NCBI GenBank assembly: GCA_937902125.1
Contig: CALDIB010000037.1
Coordinates: 1 to 7,440, forward strand
DNA: 7,440 nt
Source of the DNA: an uncultured Treponema sp.
Lineage (GTDB): Bacteria > Spirochaetota > Spirochaetia > Treponematales > Treponemataceae
Reading direction: 5' to 3'
Below, in pieces: positions 1 through 4,273 of the stretch (position 1 is the stretch's first letter; each line of letters starts with the position of its first letter). A program made the translations under genes and the position numbers. The notes beneath the pieces are model-generated. The model saw nothing but the letters and a program-made list of their open reading frames with translations. It was not told the DNA's origin and searched no databases.

Positions 1-71
1 ACTGACACGATTCGAACGTGCGACCTCCACCTCCGCAGGGTGGCGCTCTAATCCAGCTGAGCTACAATCTC
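1..71 (-). tRNA. tRNA-Arg (anticodon GCG), 3' end cut by window
   Basis: Read on the minus strand the cloverleaf is clear: acceptor 5' strand GAGATTG (65-71), D arm GCTC/GAGC, anticodon stem CCACC/GGTGG around the seven-base loop CTGCGGA, five-base variable loop, T arm GCACG-TTCGAAT-CGTGT. The anticodon GCG (34-36) reads CGC/CGU arginine codons. The last visible bases, CAGT, pair with the inner part of the acceptor, so only three acceptor bases and the discriminator lie outside the window. It resembles other bacterial tRNA-Arg in its D loop and G37. Most bacteria use ACG (inosine) for this codon box, so GCG is unusual. Confidence 0.93.
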
Positions 72-73
72 GG

Positions 74-88
74 ACAAGCGAAGCTTGT
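74..88. repeat. 6-bp hairpin between tRNA genes
   Basis: ACAAGC-GAA-GCTTGT is a perfect 6-bp stem with a three-base loop filling the spacer between tRNA-Ser(GCU) and tRNA-Arg. In the transcript (minus strand) it would sit just after the serine tRNA 3' end, so it may guide tRNA processing. It has the same form (arm-GC, purine triloop, GC-arm) as the hairpins at 1716-1732 and 1782-1798. Confidence 0.5.
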
Positions 89-92
89 AAAA

Positions 93-177
93 CGGAAGCG
101 ACAGGAGTCGAACCTGCCGGGCCCTAATGGAACCCACGGATTAGCAATCCGGCGTATTACCGCTCTACCACGCTTCC
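93..177 (-). tRNA. tRNA-Ser (anticodon GCT)
   Basis: Class II tRNA of 85 nt on the minus strand. The acceptor GGAAGCG (171-177) pairs with CGCTTCC (94-100), followed by discriminator G. The D stem GTA/TAC is the three-pair type usual in serine tRNAs. The anticodon loop is TTGCTAA (anticodon GCT at 143-145), there is a long variable arm, and the T arm is GCAGG-TTCGACT-CCTGT. The top pair of the anticodon stem (C27/T43) is mismatched. CCA is not encoded. It reads AGC/AGU. It is the middle gene of a three-tRNA cluster. Confidence 0.95.
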
Positions 178-184
178 AAATATG

Positions 185-269
185 CGGAGCGAGAGGGATT
201 TGAACCCCCGGTACCTTGCGGTACAACGGTTTTCAAGACCGCCGCGTTCGACCACTCTGCCATCGCTCC
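185..269 (-). tRNA. tRNA-Ser (anticodon TGA)
   Basis: Class II tRNA of 85 nt on the minus strand. The acceptor GGAGCGA (263-269) pairs with TCGCTCC (186-192), with discriminator G. The anticodon stem is GCGGT/ACCGT around the loop CTTGAAA (anticodon TGA at 233-235). It has a long variable arm with a hairpin and a standard TTCAAAT T loop. CCA is not encoded. It reads UCA and other UCN codons by wobble. It is the first gene of the cluster, starting about 6 nt after the predicted transcription start. Confidence 0.96.
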
Positions 270-281
270 AAATGTTTTAGT

Positions 282-311
282 AGAATATCACAAAAAAGCA
301 AATTTTGTCAA
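282..311 (-). promoter_or_regulatory. sigma-70 promoter of the tRNA cluster
   Basis: On the minus strand, a perfect -35 TTGACA (306-311), an 18-bp spacer and -10 TATTCT (282-287) place the start near 275, a few bases before the tRNA-Ser(TGA) 5' end. No other promoter-like sequence separates the three tRNAs, so they are probably one transcript. Confidence 0.8.
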
Positions 312-364
312 GTGGCGGAAAGAAAAATGCCTAAAGTTCAATGCTGGCCCCGCCGTTTCCCGCG

Positions 365-385
365 GTTTTAGGAAACCTCTAAAAC
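365..385. repeat. 7-bp inverted repeat after the Hpt gene
   Basis: GTTTTAG and CTAAAAC arms with a 7-nt loop, 6 nt beyond the Hpt stop codon. On the minus strand it is followed by a G/C-rich stretch and not a T tract, so it is a poor intrinsic terminator. It may stabilise the 3' end of the signalling transcript. The rest of 270-391 contains the tRNA promoter and nothing else that I can identify. Confidence 0.35.
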
Positions 386-391
386 TATCCG

Positions 392-736
392 TTACAGTGA
401 GGAAAAATCTATGGCTTTGAGCGCTTCCACCGTTTGGTTGTAAAGTTCAAAGAGATTGGGAGTTTCGCTTACAATCAAGGTTTCGTCTTTGTCCCGGGCG
501 GCGTGTTCGCACTTTTCGGCCAAGTTGCCCAAGTCCATTCCGCCCACCAAGCGGGAATTGGATTTTAGGCCGTGAACCTTGATGCGGTAGTTGTCCCAGT
601 CTTTGCTTTCAAAGGCGGCTTTTATGTCGGCGACGTTTTGATCCCGCTGTTCCACAAAAATGCCAACCATGTCTTTATACATGTCTTTGTCGTCCATGGA
701 ATATTCCATTCCGTGGGCTGTGTCAATGGAAATCAT
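392..736 (-). CDS. Hpt-domain phosphotransfer protein
   Basis: A 114-residue protein that is essentially one histidine phosphotransfer domain. These four-helix proteins relay phosphate between a receiver aspartate and another receiver or kinase. The signature around the phosphorylated histidine is visible: VHGLKSNSRLVG with His55, followed by the conserved helix LAEKCEHAARDKD (about 72-84). There is no signal peptide or membrane segment, so it is cytoplasmic. The ATG start at 734-736 has GGAGG four bases upstream. It lies 21 nt after the stop of the two-receiver protein in the same direction, so the two are almost certainly co-transcribed and probably partners. No kinase is encoded in the window, so the phosphate source is unknown. 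About 30 N-terminal residues precede the first strongly family-like helix; the ATG codons at residues 10, 14 and 19 are less likely starts because they lack this SD. Confidence 0.85.
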   Translation of the reverse strand: MISIDTAHGMEYSMDDKDMYKDMVGIFVEQRDQNVADIKAAFESKDWDNYRIKVHGLKSNSRLVGGMDLGNLAEKCEHAARDKDETLIVSETPNLFELYNQTVEALKAIDFSSL

Positions 737-757
737 GGCGCCTCCAAACGATTGCCG

Positions 758-1588
758 CTAAAAGGGTCTTTTGGGCTTTTTAGCGTCTTCAAGCTTTTTA
801 AAGATGTCCGCGATTTTTTGAACCAAAATTCCAGGCGGCGTGTTCTTAAGCAAGTATCCAACCGGGTGGGCCGAAATGACTTGGCGGACAATGTCGCTGT
901 CGTCATTGGCGGTAAGGAAGACCACAGGAATGTTGGCCGTGGCCGGGTCCGCCTTTATCAACTGGAAAACGTCAAGGCCTGAAAGAACGGGCATTTCGTA
1001 GTCCAGCAAAATCATGTCCACCTTGTAGTGGCTCAAAAGCGCGATGGCGTTTGTGCCGGATTTTTCGGTAAGGACATTGTAGTACTTGTTAAGCCAGCGG
1101 TCCATGGCGTGCAGCTGAACTTGCTCGTCGTCAACCACAAGAATGGTTCTTTTTGCCGGATCCAGCTCGTATTCTTTAACGCCGTCCGACAAGGAATAGT
1201 CGCCGCCGTCTTTTTCCAAAATCTTTAGGAATTCCGGCATTTCCACCGGCCGCTCAAAGGCGTACTTAACGTATTCCTTTTGAATGTATTCATAGGCCAT
1301 GTTTATTTCGCCGGAATTTCCGATGAAATACAAGCGGCATTTTTTTCCGTCGCCGGTAATGTATTCGTTGACCCATTGGAAAAAGGCGTTGTCCCCGTCT
1401 TCCAACAAGCGCTCAAGGTATAGAATTAAAATTTCAGGCGCTTCTTCCGAAGTCATTCTGGGAATTATATAAGCGCTTTCCGGGGGACAAAAGGAAACTT
1501 CGTAAAAAGCTCCTGTCAAATTCTTTATGAGAGCCTTTATCAAAAAGCTTTGTTCATTGTTGCCCACTAATAGTATTCTCTTGCTCAA
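758..1588 (-). CDS. Response regulator: pseudo-receiver + receiver, no output domain
   Basis: 276 residues with two CheY-like folds. The C-terminal domain (about 147-268) is canonical: acid pair Asp153/Asp154 in ILVVDDE, phosphoacceptor Asp196 in MILLDYEMP, Thr226 in FLTA and Lys248 in YLLKN. The N-terminal part (about 3-125) follows receiver topology (start RILLVGNNE, end YAFERPVEMPEFLKIL), but the strand that should carry the aspartate reads ILILYLE and the acid pair is missing, so it is probably a non-phosphorylated pseudo-receiver. There is no DNA-binding, GGDEF or other output domain. The start is TTG (1586-1588), supported by AGGAG at 1595-1599 and a promoter just upstream. It is followed after 21 nt by the Hpt gene, suggesting an adaptor or shuttle module in a phosphorelay whose kinase is elsewhere. 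The REC call is very sure; the pseudo-receiver call is from pattern only. Confidence 0.88.
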   Translation of the reverse strand: MSKRILLVGNNEQSFLIKALIKNLTGAFYEVSFCPPESAYIIPRMTSEEAPEILILYLERLLEDGDNAFFQWVNEYITGDGKKCRLYFIGNSGEINMAYEYIQKEYVKYAFERPVEMPEFLKILEKDGGDYSLSDGVKEYELDPAKRTILVVDDEQVQLHAMDRWLNKYYNVLTEKSGTNAIALLSHYKVDMILLDYEMPVLSGLDVFQLIKADPATANIPVVFLTANDDSDIVRQVISAHPVGYLLKNTPPGILVQKIADIFKKLEDAKKPKRPF

Positions 1589-1614
1589 ATAAGACTCCTA
1601 AAAAGTTCCTTATA

Positions 1615-1643
1615 ATTATACACCAACGCGCGCAATTATTCAA
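1615..1643 (-). promoter_or_regulatory. sigma-70 promoter of the receiver-Hpt operon
   Basis: Minus strand: -35 TTGAAT (1638-1643), exactly 17 bp, -10 TATAAT (1615-1620). The predicted start near 1608 gives a leader of about 20 nt that contains the AGGAG site used by the TTG start codon. Confidence 0.75.
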
Positions 1644-1682
1644 GGAAAAAACGAAATAATTTTGCAAGGGCGACTTTACGGC

Positions 1683-1800
1683 CTGCGGGCGCTTGGATAA
1701 ATTTCTTATAGCAAAATCACGCAAAGCGTGATATTGCAAAGCCCGCGACTGCGGGCGCTTGGATGAATTTCCTATAGCAAAATCACGCGAAGCGTGATAT
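1683..1800. repeat. Two 52-bp direct repeats, each ending in a hairpin
   Basis: Units 1683-1734 and 1749-1800 match at 49 of 52 positions and are separated by 14 bp (66-bp period). Each unit begins CTGCGGGCGCTTGGAT and ends with a perfect 7-bp hairpin ATCACGC-(AAA or GAA)-GCGTGAT (1716-1732 and 1782-1798). The change in the loop keeps the stem intact. Between them, GCCCGC-GACT-GCGGGC (1741-1756) forms another hairpin that straddles the start of unit 2. They lie in the divergent spacer between the receiver operon and the HdeD-like gene. The end of unit 2 contributes part of the -10 box of the latter. This is REP-like intergenic repeat material; a minus-strand frame across it is open with a 22-residue period but has no start signal. 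Confidence 0.85.
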
Positions 1801-1803
1801 AAT
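1798..1803 (+). promoter_or_regulatory. -10 box of the HdeD-like gene
   Basis: A perfect TATAAT lies six bases before the ATG. The T, A and T at 1798-1800 are the last bases of the second 52-bp repeat unit; the copy at unit 1 continues differently and has no TATAAT. The expected -35 place (about 1775-1780) reads TAGCAA, a poor match. Initiation 7 nt after the box would fall at the ATG itself, suggesting a leaderless or near-leaderless mRNA. Confidence 0.55.
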
Positions 1804-1809
1804 GGAAAA

Positions 1810-2361
1810 ATGAGCAATTCAAACTATTTTTTGGGCATTATGACCGCGATTGTCGGCCTGATGATGCTCCTGGCCGCCGAGCCCATGGTTCAAGTTTTTG
1901 TCATTGTCTTGGGAATTTCCGCCGTTTTTGACGGAGGCTTCACGCTGGCTTCCGTGGCTCCCTTAAGCGTTGACAAAAAATTTAAAACGCAGTGCTACAT
2001 TCGCGGCGCCGTGGGAATCGTCGTGGGCCTTTTGTGCGTGGTTCTTCCCCTAAAAATGGCGCAACTGGCTTGGCAAAGCATGATTTACGTCTTTGCCTTT
2101 TATTCGATTTTCGCCGCCCTTGTGGAAATACCCATCGCGCTGACCCTGCAAAAAGACGGCCTTCCCGTCCGCCGCCTTGTCATTCAAATAGCGGCAAGCC
2201 TGGCCTTGGCGGTGGTTTTGTTCCTTTTGCCCAGTTCCGCTGGCTTTACAATCATCAGAATTGGCGGGGCCATCCTGCTTTTTGCCGGCACCGTAATAAC
2301 ATTTTTGGCTTGGAAAAACCGCGACATCATCGCCGACGACGCGATTGTAAAGGACGAATAA
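1810..2361 (+). CDS. HdeD/DUF308-family membrane protein
   Basis: 183 residues, almost all hydrophobic, with six predicted membrane spans at about 6-23, 27-48, 65-82, 88-112, 122-141 and 146-167, and a short charged cytoplasmic tail ending IVKDE. The arrangement of three helical hairpins with Gly-rich helices (for example GAVGIVVGLLCVVLP at 66-80 and IGGAILLFAG at 151-160) is that of the HdeD/DUF308 family. E. coli HdeD is linked to acid resistance at high cell density; the role of the family elsewhere is not known. The ATG at 1810 has only a weak GGA just upstream, and the -10 box is 6 nt away, so translation may start on a leaderless message. It converges on the heat-shock gene. Family call good, function unknown. 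Confidence 0.82.
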   Translation: MSNSNYFLGIMTAIVGLMMLLAAEPMVQVFVIVLGISAVFDGGFTLASVAPLSVDKKFKTQCYIRGAVGIVVGLLCVVLPLKMAQLAWQSMIYVFAFYSIFAALVEIPIALTLQKDGLPVRRLVIQIAASLALAVVLFLLPSSAGFTIIRIGGAILLFAGTVITFLAWKNRDIIADDAIVKDE

Positions 2362-2391
2362 AAAAAGCCGCCCCGCAAAACGCGGAACGGC
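2360..2391 (-). terminator. Intrinsic terminator of the hsp20-type gene
   Basis: On the minus strand, a G/C-rich stem (GCCG/CGGC and CCGC/GCGG, separated by a 2x2 internal loop, with a 5-nt loop) is followed directly by seven T residues (2360-2366). The T run overlaps the stop codon of the convergent HdeD-like gene. In the plus direction the stem lacks a T tract and would terminate poorly. Confidence 0.8.
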
Positions 2392-2413
2392 CCTTGTCAA
2401 CACGAGCGGCTTA

Positions 2414-2444
2414 TTGCGGGTGTATGCTTGCCAAACACCCGCAA
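2414..2444. repeat. 10-bp perfect hairpin, convergent spacer
   Basis: TTGCGGGTGT and ACACCCGCAA are exact complements around an 11-nt loop. It lies between the terminator and the hairpin next to the hsp20 stop. It has no T tract on either strand and could be an mRNA-stabilising 3' structure or a second, weaker transcription barrier for either convergent gene. Confidence 0.6.
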
Positions 2445-2447
2445 AAT

Positions 2448-2488
2448 GGGCGAGTCAAGGCTTTAAGCGAAGCGCGCCTTGACCGCCC
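2448..2488. repeat. 13-bp hairpin adjoining the hsp20 stop codon
   Basis: GGGCG-(A bulge)-GTCAAGGC pairs with GCCTTGAC-CGCCC around a 14-nt loop. It starts at the base next to the heat-shock gene stop codon (2489-2491). It has a long stem but no T tract, so it is more likely a 3' stability element than a terminator. Confidence 0.6.
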
Positions 2489-2911
2489 TTAAGCCACTTC
2501 AATCGCGATTTTCTTGGGCGACGGAAGAGACTTGCGGTTCATCACGACGTTCAACACGCCGTTCTTAAAGCTGGCGCTGACGTTCTCCTCGTCCACGTCG
2601 TCGGGCAAAGTAAAGCGGCGGGCAAACTGGCTTTGGGTTCTTTCGCGGATAAGCCACTTGCCTTCCTCTTTTTTGTCGCTCTTTTCTTCCTTTTCTGTCG
2701 TCTTGACGGAACTGATTGTCAAAACGCCGTGGTCAATTTCAAGGTTCACGTCTTTTTCGCTGGCGCCAGGCAAATCCATTTGCAAGGTGTAAGAATCCTT
2801 GTTTTCCTTCACGTCAACTTTGGGAAGGCGGGCGGATTTCCAGCCGTAGTCCGGCATCGCGCAGTCAAAGGCGTTGTCAAAAAGTGAATTAAAAAGTGAA
2901 AGTTCGTTCAT
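2489..2911 (-). CDS. Hsp20/alpha-crystallin small heat-shock protein
   Basis: A 140-residue ATP-independent holdase that binds unfolding proteins in the cytoplasm as an oligomer. The N-terminal arm (1-27) has the aromatic-rich pattern LSLFNSLFDNAF. The alpha-crystallin domain spans about 30-128, with QMDLPGASEKDVNLEI (44-59), HGVLTIS, RRFTLPDDVD (98-107) and the hallmark SFKNGVLNVVMN (114-125). The C-terminal tail has the I-x-I motif as IAI (135-137), which binds the groove of a neighbouring subunit. A Lys/Glu-rich loop (about 70-86) separates two beta strands. The ATG at 2909-2911 has AGGAG six bases upstream. The upstream DNA holds a sigma-54-type promoter and no convincing sigma-70 or CIRCE element, so control may be by an enhancer-binding protein. 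Three hairpins follow the stop. Confidence 0.95.
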   Translation of the reverse strand: MNELSLFNSLFDNAFDCAMPDYGWKSARLPKVDVKENKDSYTLQMDLPGASEKDVNLEIDHGVLTISSVKTTEKEEKSDKKEEGKWLIRERTQSQFARRFTLPDDVDEENVSASFKNGVLNVVMNRKSLPSPKKIAIEVA

Positions 2912-2992
2912 AACAATCTCCTTAGCGCCGCTTTTTTGGGCGAGCGCGTTTAATTTTGTTTTTATGGAGCCTCAAGGCTTCGCAATATCTAT

Positions 2993-3009
2993 AGCAAGAA
3001 TCGCGCCAA
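2993..3009 (-). promoter_or_regulatory. Sigma-54 (-24/-12) promoter for hsp20-type gene
   Basis: The minus strand reads TTGGCGCGATTCTTGCT. Against the sigma-54 consensus TGGCACG-N4-TTGCW this matches all but one base, with GG (3006-3007) and GC (2994-2995) at the required 12-bp register. The predicted start near 2982 gives a leader of about 71 nt before the ATG at 2911. It is the best promoter match in this spacer. Confidence 0.68.
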
Positions 3010-3301
3010 TTTTCATTTTTTTTTGCGGAATTTTCAAGAAAAAAAGAAATTTTTTTAAAAAATAAAGAATCCGGAAGAAAAAAGAGCCAAAAAAAGCAAA
3101 AAGCCTTGCGAAAAACGGTTTGCAAAGCCCCCGCTTGCAGCGGCGGCAAATAAAATATGACCGAAATTCCGCCAATTGAAGCGAAAAATTGGGTCAAATT
3201 TTCCGCAAAGCGCGTCAATTTTTTTTTGTTATTGGGTTATTTTGACACAGTTAATAAATTCAGGATAAGAAAACAGACCGCATTGCATGACAGTTGTCAA
3301 G
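3010..3301. other. Gene-free A/T-tract spacer upstream of the hsp20 promoter
   Basis: No coding frame here has a credible start signal or family resemblance. The stretch has long T or A runs at 3017-3062 and 3220-3230, a hairpin (CCGCT-TGC-AGCGG, 3131-3143, extendable with GCC/GGC), the dyad TGACA-GT-TGTCA (3288-3299) and a plus-strand TTGACA (3242-3247). The hairpin lies about 150 bp before the predicted sigma-54 start, a distance compatible with an enhancer site. The A/T runs could provide the bend such promoters use. These roles are inference. Confidence 0.4.
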
Positions 3302-3332
3302 AAAAATCGCGGAAGGCCTTGACTTTCCAGCG
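3302..3332 (-). terminator. Probable terminator of the DUF2400 gene
   Basis: Minus strand, starting three bases after the stop codon: an imperfect stem (CGC/GCG outer, GGAA/TTCC inner, one bulge and one mismatch) followed by GATTTTTC, with five T residues at 3302-3306. The stem is modest but the position is right. Confidence 0.5.
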
Positions 3333-3335
3333 CTT

Positions 3336-4190
3336 TTAGGAGCCTTCCTCGTCCACCCCAAGGCCAAAAAGCGCGTAGTCGGCGCGGGCCGGGTCGCAGG
3401 GAAAAACCTCGGCCATCTTTTTGGTCAACTCAATCGCGGTTTTGGCGGAAGCCGGAGCGTTTGGGGCAATCAGGCCCAGCCGGGCGCTTTCCTGCAAAAC
3501 ATGGGTGTCCAAGGGAACAAGCAAGTCGGCGGCGCTTGCCCAAGTCCACAAGCCCAAATCCACCGGCGAGCCTCGGCGAACCATCCAGCGCAAAAACATG
3601 TGCAATTTTTTGCAGGCGCCCTTTGGATTTTGGGAAACGCATTTTATTTCGGGAAAAAGGCTTATAAGCGCGGCCGCCAAACGCAGTTCTTGCGGGCTTT
3701 TCGCAAGCCCAATAGCCGCGGACTTTCCAGAATTTTTTGCAAGCCCAAAATTCGTGGCGGCGTTATGGTCGGCGGCATCGGGGCCGTTGGCGTTGTCATA
3801 GGCTTCGCGGACGGCGGCGCCCAGCGAGCCGCTTTTTTTTGCGATTTGCGCAAGGCGACCGCACAAGGCGTTCATGTCGGCCAAAGAAAAAAATCTGTAG
3901 AATTTTTTTTGGCTTTTTGGAAAAAATTTTTTATAGGCGCCTGACAAAAGCCAGAGGCAAAAGGAACCGCCGCCGCTTTTGACAACATCCTCGTAAAGCA
4001 AATTCAATTTGGCAATAAAAAGTTCCCGCCTGCCAAAAGCAAGCTGCGCGGACACAAAGGCAAAAAGCTCCTGGTCAACAGGCTCAGAAAAGCGATGCAT
4101 AAATTGGCTTGGGTCGGCGGCCAAAAAATCCTTGTTTTCATATTTGTCGGCCAAGGCTTTTAAAAGCGCTGGCAAATTGCGGGCGTTCAC
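3336..4190 (-). CDS. TIGR02757/DUF2400 family protein
   Basis: 284 residues of the TIGR02757 (DUF2400) family, known in Bacteroidetes and spirochaetes; its biochemical function is unknown to me. Family hallmarks are present in order: Asp26-Pro27 followed by FMHRF, DQELFAFVSAQLAFGRR (39-55), the phenylalanine-rich FYRFFSLADMNALC (97-110), KKLHMFLRWMVRR (194-206) with VDLGLW, LLVPLDTHV (223-231), and a closing DPARADYALFGLGVD (266-280). An Ala/Asn/Lys-rich stretch (about 131-166, GLAK repeated) looks like a lineage-specific insertion. No signal peptide. The start is GTG (4188-4190); no ATG nearby fits the frame, and a TATAAT box ends six bases before it, so the message may be leaderless. It lies 83 bp downstream of the DUF362 stop with its own promoter, so it is probably a separate unit. 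Confidence 0.85.
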   Translation of the reverse strand: MNARNLPALLKALADKYENKDFLAADPSQFMHRFSEPVDQELFAFVSAQLAFGRRELFIAKLNLLYEDVVKSGGGSFCLWLLSGAYKKFFPKSQKKFYRFFSLADMNALCGRLAQIAKKSGSLGAAVREAYDNANGPDAADHNAATNFGLAKNSGKSAAIGLAKSPQELRLAAALISLFPEIKCVSQNPKGACKKLHMFLRWMVRRGSPVDLGLWTWASAADLLVPLDTHVLQESARLGLIAPNAPASAKTAIELTKKMAEVFPCDPARADYALFGLGVDEEGS

Positions 4191-4196
4191 TCCGAC

Positions 4197-4225
4197 ATTA
4201 TACCCCGCCTTTTTAGGCCTTGCAA
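4197..4225 (-). promoter_or_regulatory. Promoter of the DUF2400 gene
   Basis: Minus strand: -35 TTGCAA (4220-4225), exactly 17 bp, -10 TATAAT (4197-4202). The predicted start falls on or next to the GTG codon at 4190, with no room for a Shine-Dalgarno leader. Confidence 0.65.
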
Positions 4226-4273
4226 GAGCCGCGGAATTGGCATGTCGTTATTAGCGGCGCTTATGGCGGCGGC

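Noticed and set aside
365..385. Inverted repeat after the Hpt gene as a terminator
   Set aside because: A weak A/T stem not followed by T residues on the minus strand; listed as a repeat instead.
1554..1817. 87-codon minus-strand frame across the 52-bp repeats, with a 22-residue internal period
   Set aside because: It overlaps the start of the receiver gene and its promoter, has no SD, and its periodicity follows from the DNA repeat (66 bp is a multiple of three). Treated as a shadow of the repeat.
2922..3218. 98-codon minus-strand frame ending just before the hsp20 start
   Set aside because: It covers the sigma-54 promoter and the A/T runs; the peptide is Phe/Lys-rich low complexity with no family resemblance.
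3242..3299. Plus-strand promoter-like TTGACA with a weak -10, followed by the dyad TGACA-GT-TGTCA
   Set aside because: The -10 match is poor and the only downstream DNA is antisense to the DUF2400 3' end. No gene would be served; kept only as part of the spacer description.
3157..3339. 60-codon plus-strand frame in the spacer upstream of the hsp20-type gene
   Set aside because: No SD before the ATG, low-complexity composition from T runs, and overlap with the terminator and 3' end of the DUF2400 gene.
3294..3944. Long plus-strand frame (216 codons) opposite the DUF2400 gene
   Set aside because: The opposite strand encodes a recognisable conserved family over the whole length; this frame reads as an antisense shadow.
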